64,000 bases of DNA from Istiophorus platypterus (GCA_016859345.1 CM029128.1:21827604-21891603); one strand, 5' to 3'; shown: positions 42,901-47,640, numbered from the stretch's first letter. Made by a program: numbers and translations. The notes: generated from the letters alone by a model not told the origin.

Positions 42901-44954
42901 CCCTCAAAAATTCCCCATAATACAACAGAAAAAAATAGTATCTACCGCATTCCTGATAACAATCCCTCAGTACAATGCTTAGCCTGTCATAGGTATTTAA
43001 CTTACAATCATGCAACAGTACAGCTGACATTGAGGATGCAAATATGACCATGTGGCCATTCTGGAGGAATTATGTGACATTTTTTCTACCCTACAGTTCA
43101 TAAGGAGGCCAGTTCACCCATATTATGAAAAAAGTCTGTTTTTTTTTTTTTTTTTCTTTTGGTAGTAAGTAGCTCCAAGGAGCACAGTTCATAGTGAAGT
43201 TGATGGATTATCCACAGGAACATTGTTTTTGGAAAGACAAGTGGATATTGAAGATTGAAATGTAATCTCTTTATTGCTGTAACATACCAGAAGCTAGATT
43301 TCACTGACTTTTATTGTTTTTAGGTGAAAGCAGTAATCTCAGATATCTTACAGGCTCCTTGTTTTACTGCTGCGCAGCACGTCGAGAACATGTGCCAGCT
43401 AAGTCATGTGACAGATAGGTACCTCAGCTGGAACTCACCAAAGCCATGGTAGAGGTCACATGACTACATTAGACAGCCAGATAGACATGGGCCAGCCCTC
43501 TTGGTGGGTGGGCCTAGATCTGAAATCTATTTGATAAGGAAGCATCTGTCATCATTACCAGCAAAAATCAAGAAAGAAATCTTAGAAGACCAGATTTTAA
43601 CCTGTTGAGAAGGTTTGTAAAGCTCCTGTGTATAGAAACTGGAGAATCATTGTCGGAGCTGTGGAGGGGGAGTGTGAGTTCTAGTGGATCTGTTGGGATT
43701 AATTGGATTTTTGAGTGTGTAAAAGGCATATTCAACTTAAAACAAGCTGTTAAGTTTTTCTTTTACAAATAATGTAATGTACATTTTTACAACATCAGCA
43801 CCTACTGGTCTCTCCTTGGACAATCACTGACAGTTCTGGTTTAGTGTGTGTGTACAGACGATGAAGGGAGCTTTGCAGCATTATGCTGTATGTCAAGGCC
43901 AGAATAACAGAAACATTCCAGCCAAAGATAAACCAGTAGAGGAGGATTCACTAATGTCTGTGCGACTTTGCCGTCCTCTGCCAGCTCAGTGTCTGATTTC
44001 AGCCCACAGAGCCGCAAAAGGACAAAACTCCTCTATGCTAGAGCTGAGCTGCCCAATGAGATAAATGTTTGGCTTTGAGTGTAGTTCAGCACGCTGCTCT
44101 TCGTTGCCTTTTACAGCTATTCTCAGGCACTGAGCAAGGAAAAAACCTGTTATGGTTTTGTCTCTGAGCTCTGGTAGTAGTTATCATTCCCTTTCCAGGA
44201 GTTGCTGTTCACAAGAAGCACAGTTAATTTGTCTGTCGCTACAAGTCTGTACGAGTCTGTTTCCACATTCCCTCAAAGATTAAACTGTGTTCCATAGTTA
44301 TTAATATTAAGCACTGATGTTAAGCATTGCTTTCATAATGTACCTTATCTTTTTAGTTTGACAAAAAAACTTTCACAGTTAACTCAATTTATAAAAATCC
44401 TATCTGATTGTGTATTTCTGCAGGCTGCTGGAAATGCTGTGAAGAGAGCCTCTGATAACCTGGTGAAAGCAGCACAGAAAGCAGCATTCGATGCTCAGGA
44501 TGACCAGGCTGTGGTGGTCAAGAGTAAGATGGTGGGAGGTATTGCTCAGGTGAGTTGAAGATCCCAAACACAGTGGGCACACAAAGCACAAACATAGCCA
44601 GCCAATTACTATATATACATACACACCTAATTAAAGGAAGTAGAGGTAAAAGCTAAAAAAAAAAAAAGAAAGAAAAGTAATTCAATGTTTTTTGTTCTAA
44701 AATATGTTACATTTAATCCTTGTTGTTTTGTATTCTCAACCAGTATTTATGTAGTCACAGTTTTAAACTAAGTTCTAGTTTGTTTCCTCAGTGTGCTGAC
44801 AGACTGTGTTGCTTTGCAGATCATCGCTGCTCAGGAGGAGATGCTGAGGAAAGAAAGGGAGCTGGACGAGGCCAGGAAGAAGCTGGCCATGATCAGACAG
44901 CAGCAGTACAAGTTCCTTCCCTCAGAGCTGCGGGAGGATGGCCAGGAACAGTGA
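1..44954 (+). CDS. tln1: Talin-1, exons for linker, rod and dimerisation domain (5' part of gene outside window)
   Basis: Talin-1 is a cytosolic adaptor that activates integrins and links them to actin at focal adhesions. The window encodes residues about 414-2541: the calpain-sensitive linker, helical bundles R1-R13 and the C-terminal dimerisation helix. The FERM head lies upstream. I assembled 47 exons with matching phases: 45 canonical plus one duplicated pair. A single copy of that pair gives an end at residue 2541, the mammalian talin-1 length. Visible landmarks are S425 in VSPKK, the calpain site in VLQQQF, the R7 KANK-binding region, the R13 I/LWEQ actin-binding domain with KVK, and the final QQQYKFLPSELR. 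Talin-1 rather than talin-2 is indicated by TNNLCEAAN, KAASAAQREL, GAIPANA, SVTELIQ and LPSELR, and by the tropomyosin-2 neighbour. Rod-domain limits quoted in the exon entries come from mammalian talin-1. The paralogue calls use recalled family sequences, not a search. Confidence 0.95.
305..485 (+). CDS. tln1: tln1 exon, linker with calpain site (429-488)
   Basis: The acceptor follows a TTACCCCAG tract, and 181 nt complete the split lysine and add 60 codons. STVLQQQFNK holds the position of the calpain cleavage (Q433/Q434 in mammals) that separates head from rod. The exon ends in MHRGHMPPL at the start of R1. Confidence 0.95.
486..1329. other. tln1 intron with copy of dispersed repeat family A
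   Basis: 844-nt intron. Positions about 1010-1300 match parts of 40600-41110 (see repeat entries). Nothing else recognised. Confidence 0.7.
1010..1300. repeat. Dispersed repeat family A, shortened copy
   Basis: Shares with 40600-41110, in the same order, AACAAGTATTGTGTG, a GTGCCA block, CATCAGTGAG, TAGGGAAGTC and CCAGACTTATC. The middle part of the longer copy is missing. Confidence 0.65.
1330..1443 (+). CDS. tln1: tln1 exon, rod R1 (489-526)
   Basis: 114 nt, phase 0 at both ends. TSAQQALTGTINSSMQAVQA starts the first rod helix and LDDFDTLPPLGTDA closes the exon. Confidence 0.95.
1559..1667 (+). CDS. tln1: tln1 exon, rod R1 (527-562)
   Basis: 109 nt, leaving one base (G) of a glycine codon. 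Encodes ASQAWRKNKMDESKHEIHSQ and a following helix ending VNLTA. Confidence 0.95.
1668..2801. other. tln1 intron, nothing recognised
   Basis: 1.1-kb AT-rich intron. A short CTAT/CTAC run at about 2778-2793 lies just before the acceptor. I see no gene, RNA or clear repeat. Confidence 0.6.
2802..3010 (+). CDS. tln1: tln1 exon, rod R1 with first vinculin-binding helix (563-632)
   Basis: 209 nt, completing the split glycine and adding 69 codons. Contains GCAVTTISSNLTEMSKGVKL. LLGAAKNLACAVSDMLKTAQ lies where mammalian talin has the vinculin-binding helix VBS1 (about 606-636). Confidence 0.95.
3095..3193 (+). CDS. tln1: tln1 exon, R1/R2 junction (633-665)
   Basis: 99 nt, 33 codons, phase 0. QNLLQAAGNVGQASGELLSQ closes R1. 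The exon ends in DTDPQFQ before a GTATGT donor. Confidence 0.95.
3194..5355. other. tln1 intron between R1 and R2 exons; possible micro-exon only
   Basis: 2.2-kb intron. The only coding-like signal is a 24-nt frame-neutral segment at 4094-4117 between an AG and a GTAAGT (see findings). The rest is unremarkable AT-rich sequence. Confidence 0.6.
5356..5523 (+). CDS. tln1: tln1 exon, rod R2 (666-721)
   Basis: 168 nt, 56 codons, phase 0. DMLMQLAKAVANAAAALVLK and VIAAATQCALSTSQLVACTR are near-identical to mammalian talin. Confidence 0.95.
5699..5993 (+). CDS. tln1: tln1 exon, R2/R3 (722-819)
   Basis: The longest talin exon in the window: 295 nt, 98 codons plus one base. Contains VVAPTISSPVCQEQLIEAGK and ends ENIFSSMGDA, entering R3, the weakest force-sensing bundle in mammalian talin. 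Confidence 0.95.
6551..6717 (+). CDS. tln1: tln1 exon, rod R3 with vinculin-binding helices (820-875)
   Basis: 167 nt. EMVRQARILAQATSDLVNAI and ENSRKLLSAAKLLADATAKM match the R3 helices that bind vinculin when the bundle unfolds. The donor is GTCTGT, a weaker site. Confidence 0.95.
6833..6961 (+). CDS. tln1: tln1 exon, R3/R4 (876-918)
   Basis: 129 nt, 43 codons, phase 0. Encodes EEQQQKLREAAEGLRMATNA and ends NKLE. A long TG microsatellite starts about 40 nt after its donor. Confidence 0.95.
7001..7051. repeat. TG microsatellite
   Basis: About 25 uninterrupted TG units. Confidence 0.98.
7048..7150. repeat. Retroelement-tail-like segment, copy 1
   Basis: GTGTATGAA, AGTGAAAAAGCACTTTCAATGG and TCAATAAG follow a TG run, as at 21671-21790. 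The pattern AAGCGCTTTGAGTGG is frequent in fish retroelement ends. Confidence 0.45.
8568..8681 (+). CDS. tln1: tln1 exon, rod R4 (919-956)
   Basis: 114 nt, 38 codons. NAAKQAAAAATQTIAAAQHA is a talin helix. My alignment suggests one residue fewer than human in the loop before VQSCK. Confidence 0.93.
8903..8937. repeat. TG microsatellite at a talin 3' splice site
   Basis: About 17 TG units ending 4 nt before the exon acceptor AG at 8940-8941. Confidence 0.97.
8942..9055 (+). CDS. tln1: tln1 exon, rod R4 (957-994)
   Basis: 114 nt, 38 codons, phase 0. VVAEQIPQLVQGVRGSQSQP then LALISASQNFLQ. Its acceptor is preceded by a pure TG repeat rather than a pyrimidine tract. Confidence 0.93.
9056..9619. 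other. tln1 intron that holds the 5' duplication breakpoint
   Basis: 564 nt. From 9459 onward its sequence is repeated at 10344. Before that point it is unique. Confidence 0.8.
9620..9754 (+). CDS. tln1: tln1 exon, rod R4 C-terminal part (995-1039), copy 1 of a duplicated exon
   Basis: 135 nt, 45 codons, phase 0. PGAKMVTASKATVPTISDQA then QLSQCAKNLASALAEL. The same exon occurs again at 10505-10639 with no base change. Mammalian talin has only one. Confidence 0.9.
10070..10198 (+). CDS. tln1: tln1 exon, R4/R5 junction (1040-1082), copy 1 of a duplicated exon
   Basis: 129 nt, 43 codons, phase 0. AQEACGPLEIDNALSMVRDL to KLKPLPGET. Repeated without change at 10954-11082. Confidence 0.9.
10505..10639 (+). 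CDS. tln1: tln1 duplicated R4 exon, copy 2
   Basis: Identical to 9620-9754, with intact acceptor CTACCAG and donor GTACTA. Inclusion of both copies keeps the frame. Whether it exists in the animal or only in the assembly cannot be decided from one sequence. Confidence 0.65.
10954..11082 (+). CDS. tln1: tln1 duplicated R4/R5 exon, copy 2
   Basis: Identical to 10070-10198, with intact splice sites. It is followed, after an intron tail shared with copy 1, by the single-copy R5 exon at 11245. Confidence 0.65.
11245..11347 (+). CDS. tln1: tln1 exon, rod R5 (1083-1116)
   Basis: 103 nt, 34 codons plus the G of a glycine. LEKCSQDLGTSTKAVSSAIA and QGNENYT. Confidence 0.95.
11348..11883. other. tln1 intron, nothing recognised
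   Basis: 536 nt, AT-rich, without a repeat or gene that I can name. Confidence 0.6.
11884..12092 (+). CDS. tln1: tln1 exon, rod R5 (1117-1186)
   Basis: 209 nt, completing G1117 and adding 69 codons. MAARDVAQALKSLASAARGV and GDAESQQRLAQ. The phase pairs with the previous exon. Confidence 0.95.
12509..12628 (+). CDS. tln1: tln1 exon, R5/R6 (1187-1226)
   Basis: 120 nt, 40 codons. VAKAVSQALNRCVNCLPGQR then VDNAIRTVGEASKALLADS. The donor is the less usual GTTAGT. The acceptor tract is TG/CTG repeats instead of pyrimidines. Confidence 0.92.
12629..14755. other. tln1 intron with a probable nonautonomous transposon
   Basis: 2.1-kb intron. About 12880-14100 is rich in CAACTC/GAGTTG motifs and TTAACC-containing ends like fish MITE or Harbinger-type relics (entered separately). 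No host gene. Confidence 0.55.
12880..14100. mobile_element. Probable nonautonomous DNA transposon, decayed
   Basis: Between 12885 and 14100 are repeated CAACTC/GAGTTG and GGGTTAA words, and TTAACC-rich segments at both sides. The block at 13905-14080 (CCAGCCTGCTTTCCAGGTGC) looks like sequence seen many times in spiny-rayed fish. No intact transposase frame. Class uncertain, possibly Harbinger-like. Confidence 0.4.
14756..14953 (+). CDS. tln1: tln1 exon, rod R6 (1227-1292)
   Basis: 198 nt, 66 codons, phase 0. Starts FPSSGRSFQEVQAQLNEVAA and contains TSKFGQDFSNFLDAGVDMAG, as in talin R6. Confidence 0.95.
14954..15522. other. tln1 intron, nothing recognised
   Basis: 569 nt of AT-rich sequence without a feature I can support. 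Confidence 0.6.
15523..15662 (+). CDS. tln1: tln1 exon, rod R6 (1293-1338)
   Basis: 140 nt, 46 codons plus CG of an arginine. VVSNLKTISMSSSKLLLAAK is highly conserved. Confidence 0.95.
15750..15843 (+). CDS. tln1: tln1 exon, R6/R7 (1339-1370)
   Basis: 94 nt. AVTDSINQLITMCTQQAPGQ then KECDNALRELE. TMCTQQ fits talin-1. Only an 87-nt intron separates it from the previous exon. Confidence 0.95.
15844..16264. other. tln1 intron, nothing recognised
   Basis: 421 nt. TG-rich toward the acceptor. No gene. Confidence 0.6.
16265..16354 (+). CDS. tln1: tln1 exon, rod R7 (1371-1400)
   Basis: 90 nt, 30 codons. SVRGMLENPTEAVSDLSYFD then CIDSVMENSK. Confidence 0.95.
16355..17039. other. tln1 intron, nothing recognised
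   Basis: 685 nt, AT-rich. The acceptor TTTGAAAG has a poor pyrimidine tract. Confidence 0.6.
17040..17162 (+). CDS. tln1: tln1 exon, rod R7 KANK-binding region (1401-1441)
   Basis: 123 nt, 41 codons. VLGESMAGISHNAKN keeps the glycine equivalent to human G1404, a residue needed for KANK binding. KALCGLTEAAAQ closes the exon. Confidence 0.95.
17324..17467 (+). CDS. tln1: tln1 exon, R7/R8 (1442-1489)
   Basis: 144 nt, 48 codons. AAYLVGVSDPNSSAGQKGLV then FARANQSIQMACQNLVDPAC. Enters R8, the bundle inserted in R7 that in mammals binds LD-motif proteins. Confidence 0.95.
17588..17749 (+). CDS. tln1: tln1 exon, rod R8 (1490-1543)
   Basis: 162 nt, 54 codons. VLSAATIVAKHTSALCNACR then RQFVQSAKEVANTTANLV. 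The intron before it is only 120 nt. Confidence 0.95.
17750..18358. other. tln1 intron with imperfect hairpin
   Basis: 609 nt. An inverted repeat lies at about 18112-18168 with CCAATCA/TGATTGG arms. No gene. Confidence 0.55.
18359..18499 (+). CDS. tln1: tln1 exon, R8/R7 (1544-1590)
   Basis: 141 nt, 47 codons. LIEAVDNLTAFASNPEFASI and PAQISPE. Confidence 0.95.
18500..18888. other. tln1 intron, nothing recognised
   Basis: 389 nt without a recognisable feature. Confidence 0.6.
18889..19070 (+). CDS. tln1: tln1 exon, R7 last helices (1591-1650)
   Basis: 182 nt, 60 codons plus AG of an arginine. WSVLAGHSRTVSDSIKKLIT keeps the tryptophan of the KANK-binding surface. A CTA-trinucleotide repeat begins about 11 nt after the donor. 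Confidence 0.95.
19071..19494. other. tln1 intron with trinucleotide repeat
   Basis: 424 nt, starting with the CTA repeat at 19081-19137. Nothing else recognised. Confidence 0.7.
19081..19137. repeat. CTA trinucleotide repeat
   Basis: About 19 perfect CTA units with a degenerate tail to about 19166. Confidence 0.97.
19495..19627 (+). CDS. tln1: tln1 exon, rod R9 (1651-1695)
   Basis: 133 nt, finishing the arginine and adding 44 codons. EKAPGQRECDDAIEVLNGCI and QASLAAISQQLTPRE. Confidence 0.95.
19628..20796. other. tln1 intron with Tc1 relic
   Basis: 1.2 kb. It contains the fragment at about 20060-20270 that still encodes a LQQDNDPKH motif. The remainder is AT-rich with A and T runs near 19840-19885. 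Confidence 0.65.
20060..20270 (+). mobile_element. Tc1/mariner transposase relic, sense
   Basis: 20077-20103 translates to LQQDNDPKH, the second catalytic-aspartate block of Tc1-like transposases, followed by CTCCAGGCCTGAACC where the family has SPDLN. Frames are broken, so it is inactive. Confidence 0.7.
20797..20898 (+). CDS. tln1: tln1 exon, rod R9 (1696-1729)
   Basis: 102 nt, 34 codons. TLHEQMAASVHEISNLIDPV to EASQLGHK. R9 is the bundle that binds the F3 head in autoinhibited mammalian talin. Confidence 0.95.
20899..21219. other. tln1 intron, nothing recognised
   Basis: 321 nt, AT-rich, no feature seen. Confidence 0.6.
21220..21390 (+). CDS. tln1: tln1 exon, rod R9 (1730-1786)
   Basis: 171 nt, 57 codons. 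VSQMASYFEPLIMAAIGTAS; VSQMA fits talin-1 (talin-2 has VTQLA). Ends AKEAGGNPK. Confidence 0.95.
21391..22337. other. tln1 intron with LINE-tail-like segment
   Basis: 947 nt. 21670-21805 resembles the tail of a fish retroelement. A long T run forms the pyrimidine tract of the next acceptor. Confidence 0.55.
21671..21805. repeat. Retroelement-tail-like segment, copy 2
   Basis: GTGTAAAGTGCTTTGAGTGG, TCGATAAG, AAAGCGCTATATAAGTGCAG and TCCATTTAC. Better preserved than copy 1. Confidence 0.55.
22338..22586 (+). CDS. tln1: tln1 exon, R9/R10 (1787-1869)
   Basis: 249 nt, 83 codons. AAHMQEALEESVQMMKEAVD, AASAAGAVGGMVDSI and TFVDYQTTMVKTAKAIAVTV. By my recollection the exon boundary lacks one glutamine present in human talin-1. 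Confidence 0.95.
22587..25271. other. tln1 intron, 2.7 kb, probable old repeats
   Basis: A CAGTGTTGCCAA start at about 23384 is a motif I associate with fish DNA transposons. CCCTGCCCC-rich stretches occur at 22900-23000 and 24930-25060. Open frames here are short and resemble no protein I know. Confidence 0.45.
25272..25391 (+). CDS. tln1: tln1 exon, rod R10 (1870-1909)
   Basis: 120 nt, 40 codons. VTKSNTNPDDLGGLANQLTN; SNT and ANQL fit talin-1. Ends AENDE. Confidence 0.95.
25510..25656 (+). CDS. tln1: tln1 exon, rod R10 to third vinculin-binding helix (1910-1958)
   Basis: 147 nt, 49 codons. IGSHIKKQVGELG, TKAGALQCSP and KKELIESARKVSEK, the start of the helix known in mammals as VBS3 (about 1944-1969). 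Confidence 0.95.
25657..26013. other. tln1 intron, nothing recognised
   Basis: 357 nt with a T run near the donor. No feature. Confidence 0.6.
26014..26180 (+). CDS. tln1: tln1 exon, rod R11 (1959-2013)
   Basis: 167 nt, 55 codons plus AG of an arginine. VSHVLASLQAGNRGTQACIT then GIIADLDTTIMFATAGTLNR, nearly invariant. R11-R12 carries the second integrin-binding site of mammalian talin. Confidence 0.95.
26181..26847. other. tln1 intron, nothing recognised
   Basis: 667 nt, AT-rich with T runs near 26388 and 26615. No feature. Confidence 0.6.
26848..27031 (+). CDS. tln1: tln1 exon, rod R11 (2014-2075)
   Basis: 184 nt. ECILKTAKALVEDTKLLVSG and TITKLADVVKLGAASLGSED. Confidence 0.95.
27032..27342. 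other. tln1 intron, nothing recognised
   Basis: 311 nt. No repeat or gene recognised. Confidence 0.6.
27343..27468 (+). CDS. tln1: tln1 exon, rod R11 (2076-2117)
   Basis: 126 nt, 42 codons. VVLINAVKDVAKALANLIST then MLQLKNSAK. The IBS2 helix region of mammalian talin. Confidence 0.95.
27469..28188. other. tln1 intron with long CA microsatellite
   Basis: 720 nt, dominated by the CA tract at 27795-27949, with a G run at about 27694-27701. Confidence 0.75.
27795..27949. repeat. CA microsatellite, 155 bp, compound
   Basis: Two long CA runs joined by CAAACA, CACTCA and CTCAACA interruptions. Confidence 0.97.
28189..28305 (+). CDS. tln1: tln1 exon, R11/R12 (2118-2156)
   Basis: 117 nt, 39 codons. 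VMVTNVTSLLKTVKAVEDEA then ALEATIEHIKQELA, with GTGAGT donor. Confidence 0.95.
28546..28731 (+). CDS. tln1: tln1 exon, rod R12 (2157-2218)
   Basis: 186 nt, 62 codons. EEFIRMTKGITMATAKAVAA and ATANLSRRAIADMLHSCK; SRRAIADML fits talin-1. Confidence 0.95.
28732..29089. other. tln1 intron, nothing recognised
   Basis: 358 nt, AT-rich, no feature. Confidence 0.6.
29090..29197 (+). CDS. tln1: tln1 exon, rod R12 (2219-2254)
   Basis: 108 nt, 36 codons. QAAYHPEVSKEVQMRALRYG then GYLGLLEHVLV. Followed by the longest intron of the window, 7.3 kb. Confidence 0.95.
30618..31350 (-). mobile_element. Internally deleted Tc1-like element with terminal inverted repeats
   Basis: The two ends, CAGAGTGGCTACAGAAAATG and (reverse complement of the right end) CAGTGGCTTCAGACTGTCTT, are imperfect inverted repeats. 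Both continue with similar TCAGAC and T-rich CACACTTTAT blocks. The interior matches the antisense of the N-terminal part of Tc1-like transposases (GCCACTCAAGAACACTCAGA block). Much of the gene is missing. Confidence 0.7.
36060..36310. repeat. Dispersed repeat family B, copy 1
   Basis: Matches about 49430-49665 over some 230 nt. Shared blocks include ACTGATTTACTGACATTCC, ACACATT, GATTAGTTAAAAA, GTTGATAAAAT and ACAGATGTGGCTCT. Confidence 0.75.
36506..36611 (+). CDS. tln1: tln1 exon, end of R12 (2255-2289)
   Basis: 106 nt, 35 codons plus the G of a glycine. IIQKPSHDLKQQLATYSKRV then AGSVTELIQAAEAMK. Confidence 0.95.
36612..37991. other. tln1 intron, nothing recognised
   Basis: 1.4 kb of AT-rich sequence. 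I could not identify a repeat or gene. Confidence 0.55.
37992..38116 (+). CDS. tln1: tln1 exon, start of R13 actin-binding domain (2290-2331)
   Basis: 125 nt, finishing G2290 and adding 41 codons. TEWVDPEDPTVIAENELLGA then AAIEAAAKKLEQLRPR. Start of the I/LWEQ domain that binds F-actin. Confidence 0.95.
38117..38420. other. tln1 intron, nothing recognised
   Basis: 304 nt with a TTAATATTTTAATATT run. No feature. Confidence 0.6.
38421..38546 (+). CDS. tln1: tln1 exon, R13 (2332-2373)
   Basis: 126 nt, 42 codons. EADESLNFEEQILEAAKSIA then ALVKAASAAQRELVAQGK. EADESLNFEEQ and KAASAA are talin-1 states. Confidence 0.95.
38547..39118. other. tln1 intron, nothing recognised
   Basis: 572 nt, AT-rich, no feature. 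Confidence 0.6.
39119..39181 (+). CDS. tln1: tln1 exon, R13 (2374-2394), 63 nt
   Basis: Short exon, 21 codons, phase 0. VGAIPANAVDDGQWSQGLIS plus one alanine. An 81-nt intron separates it from the next exon. Confidence 0.95.
39263..39445 (+). CDS. tln1: tln1 exon, R13 actin-binding helices (2395-2455)
   Basis: 183 nt, 61 codons. RMVAAATNNLCEAANSAVQG and TAQLLVACKVKAD. The KVK basic patch corresponds to the F-actin-binding residues at about 2443-2445 in mammals. Confidence 0.95.
40111..40130. repeat. Short telomere-like tract
   Basis: About 3.3 units of TTAGGG. Too short to be a real interstitial telomere block. Confidence 0.8.
40600..41110. repeat. Dispersed repeat family A, longest copy
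   Basis: Contains all blocks found in the other copies, including CAGACAGAGTAGGGAAGTC and TTGTTGACAA. I do not recognise the class. Confidence 0.65.
41540..41860. repeat. Dispersed repeat family C, copy 1
   Basis: Shares TCCAAAAACA, TAGACCCTCCCTG, CTGGT, and CCACACCTCCAGTTT in order with 57850-58140. Confidence 0.7.
44424..44549 (+). CDS. tln1: tln1 exon, R13 end to dimerisation helix (2456-2497)
   Basis: 126 nt, 42 codons. AAGNAVKRASDNLVKAAQKA then VVVKSKMVGGIAQ. Preceded by a 5.0-kb intron. Confidence 0.95.
44820..44954 (+). CDS. tln1: tln1 last coding exon with stop (2498-2541)
   Basis: 44 codons and TGA. IIAAQEEMLRKERELDEARK and QQQYKFLPSELR form the antiparallel dimer helix. The tail EDGQEQ is about three residues longer than the human talin-1 end as I recall it. 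Confidence 0.95.
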   Translation: MIAAQEEMLRKERELDEARKKLAMIRQQQYKFLPSELREDGQEQ

Positions 44955-45599
44955 GAGTTTGTGTGCGTGCCAACACACACGGCAGTAATGCAGCAGTGAT
45001 CCATGGAACGCTCAGGACCTTCCCCCAGCTACATGTAGAGAGAGGAGTCTGCTTCAGTAGAAACCTGACATTAGGCAAATTGACTCCAGTTCCACAATGA
45101 TGTATAAGGATGTTTTTTTTCAATATATTTCTGTATTTCAATTTTTAAAGTCGAAAACGTCATAATGCCAATGGTTATGAATTTTGATAGTACTGAAATA
45201 TATATGCCTTAGTCTTATTAAGGCACTTGTGCTTCTGATTACATAGGATCATATACTTTTCTGCAATCTAGAGCTTTTTCCCTCTGTTTTTGTCTACATT
45301 GCATGTCTTCATTTTGTACATGTTGGGTTGCTTCGTAAAATGACAAAGCCCTGTTAGTAAATTCTGCCTTCACTGTTAGAATCTGATAGATTTTAGAGAT
45401 ATGAAGGCAAGCACAATTTATGCTTCTATGCAAGTCATGCATAATGTATGACATTATTTTATGCAGATGTGTTTTTGTTGTGTGTGTGAACACGTTTAGA
45501 GGCGAAGAGCCAGTATGTATAAGGTCTGTGGTCACATGCCAATGAGGATATTCAGTATGTTACTAGTCATACTGTTTAAATCTGAGTTAAGGACAATTA

Positions 45600-45605
45600 A
45601 ATAAA
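45600..45605 (+). terminator. tln1: Candidate polyadenylation signal AATAAA, proximal
   Basis: A perfect AATAAA about 650 nt after the talin stop, followed by a TG/T-rich stretch. Confidence 0.45.
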
Positions 45606-46413
45606 ATGTTGCTTATTTTAAGTTGAGATTTGGAAAAAATAACTTTGCGATGGAACAAATCAGAGTGGCTATGAAATGTATTAAAAAGATATCTTCCAGT
45701 AATATCTGAATAGAAGTTTTTTTTGTTAGTATTTGGATTTAAGCAGCTGCAGTATTTAGGCCTGGATTAGATTTGAGTACTTGTTTGTTTAAAGAATACG
45801 AAGCCATATATTTAACTTCAAGATATTTTACATCATATTGACTGTATTTGGATGTTCATTGACTCACTGAAATAACATGTTTCTTGTGCCAATATTAGAG
45901 TCTGACACAGTGCTTAATACTCTAGAGAATTCCTGTCACAATACAATCCAGTTATCTGACTGAGGCATACATGATGTTTTGGCTACCTAATGTTTTCATG
46001 TGAGATGTAAAGTACATAGAGTTTAGAGTACTGCTGATTACTAAGGGCTTAATGTTAGCTCACTCTTTGTTCCCAGTATATCTGTGCTTGTAAAAGGGCC
46101 TTCATACTGAGTTTGTCAAGTATAAATATCTGAAACCAACCATTTACCCTTGAAGTGCACTTAATCCATAACTCATTTCAATAAGATTTAATAAAAAAAC
46201 CCTCATTTAAATCCTCACTTACACCAAAAGTATCTTTATTTTCTTTGACACATTTTTGAACAATCAAAACCGTATGCCTAATATAAAAATGACTGTAAGC
46301 ATACAAGGGCTCTTTTTCTTTTGTTCACACATTGTTCACCACTTAGCCGTGGCATAAATATAATGCTGTATGGCAGTACCACATCATCGGCACTGTAACA
46401 GAGATTTATATTC

Positions 46414-46419
46414 AATAAA
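46414..46419 (+). terminator. tln1: Candidate polyadenylation signal AATAAA, distal
   Basis: A perfect AATAAA about 1.46 kb after the stop, followed 30-50 nt later by a T-rich region that could serve as the downstream element. Confidence 0.5.
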
Positions 46420-46435
46420 GCCAGTTTTCTGTGAA

Positions 46436-47640
46436 ACTATTGACATCCTTTTTTTCTTTTTTTTTTAACAGTTTGACAATCACTTCTCAATTCAACAAGT
46501 GATGCTTTTTAGAATAACTTTACTCACATTTACACTCGTAGAAATATTTTGTAGAGAACATATGGTGGCTTGGATATGTTTACTATAAATATACTGGACA
46601 AAAGTTCATATTCAACCATATTTTATACACAGGTCTTTATAACCAATTCCTGATATAATCAGAAATCATATTGTTTTGACTATGTTTTTAGTTTTTATTC
46701 CCAAAAAAAAGCAATTTTAAGCATTTTTGACATTTAGTAAGTAATGGCTGGATTAACCTCCTTGGGTCAAAAATAAGGGATTGGGCCCTTTTTAAAATCC
46801 CATTCCTCCCCTTCTCTGTACATTGTGCACTGTGTAGAATTAGTTCTCTCCTAAGACTACCTCACCCCATGTTTGCTGTGTGGTCATTTGATTATTCACG
46901 AATAAATTTCTACATTTTCCCAAGGATCCTCTCTGGGATCAGGTAATAAATAAGTATTGAGCTTGATACTGAGTTTTATTAGAGCATGTTCCCATATTTT
47001 GAGAGAAAGTTACAATTCATAAAATTACCACAAACCACCAGCCACACAGTAAACTATGGGCTTTTGTCCCCTGGGAATCAGGGGCCTTTTGTACCTGATT
47101 GGTAATCCAGTGTTGAAGTTGTGTTACTTCCCTGTCCACACTAATTAGTTACATATGAATGTAATGAATTCGAGGTAGACAGAGCTGCTCAAGCAGCTCT
47201 TCATACTGAGCTCTGTTTTGTACGTGCCCCTTCGTCCATCCTGTTTCATGTCCACCCAACCATCCCTGATTGACACCAGGGCCACCCTGGCTGATCACAC
47301 AGCTCAGAGCATGGAAACAAACATGGCAGAATGAAAAGAGACAATGGAAACTGAGGGTAGAGAAATGGAAAATCAAACTCTGATTCGTATGCCGTTACTG
47401 TACTCTCTATCTAGTTCATCTACTCCATTACCTGTATCAGTATTTTCACAAGACAGACCTGAATACCTGCTGACAACGTTTAAGCTCCTATTACTTTCTA
47501 GGAGGAAAGTGATTGAACAGACATGCAGGATGCCTGTCAGTTCCTTCCCTGCTCGATCCCCCAGGTAGAGCCGACACCTCTGCCAGTGTAATGAAATCGG
47601 TGCCACTTCCTTCTTCTTGGACGGAGCTGGTGTGTTCCCA
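46436..47640. other. Intergenic region between tln1 and tpm2
   Basis: About 1.2 kb without a recognisable gene or clear repeat. CpG-rich sequence starts only near 47640 and leads into the tpm2 promoter. Confidence 0.6.

Larger units (their letters stand above)
39446..44423. other. tln1 intron, 5.0 kb, several dispersed repeats
   Basis: Contains a telomere-like tract (40111-40130), the fullest copy of repeat family A (about 40600-41110), a copy of family C (about 41540-41860) and an inverted pair of CATGTG E-boxes (43403-43464). The frame at 43846-44064 resembles no known protein. Confidence 0.6.
44955..46432 (+). other. tln1: tln1 3' untranslated region (probable extent)
   Basis: AT-rich, non-coding sequence after the talin stop. 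Two AATAAA signals, at 45600-45605 and 46414-46419, give possible ends near 45620 and 46435. The 3' end itself cannot be fixed from sequence. Confidence 0.55.

Noticed and set aside
1..44954. Identification as talin-2 (tln2) next to tpm1
   Set aside because: The KADQDS and AAF...DD residues near the C terminus first suggested talin-2. TNNLCEAAN, KAASAAQREL, GAIPANA, VSQMA, SRRAIADML and LPSELR are talin-1 states, and the neighbour is tropomyosin-2-like.
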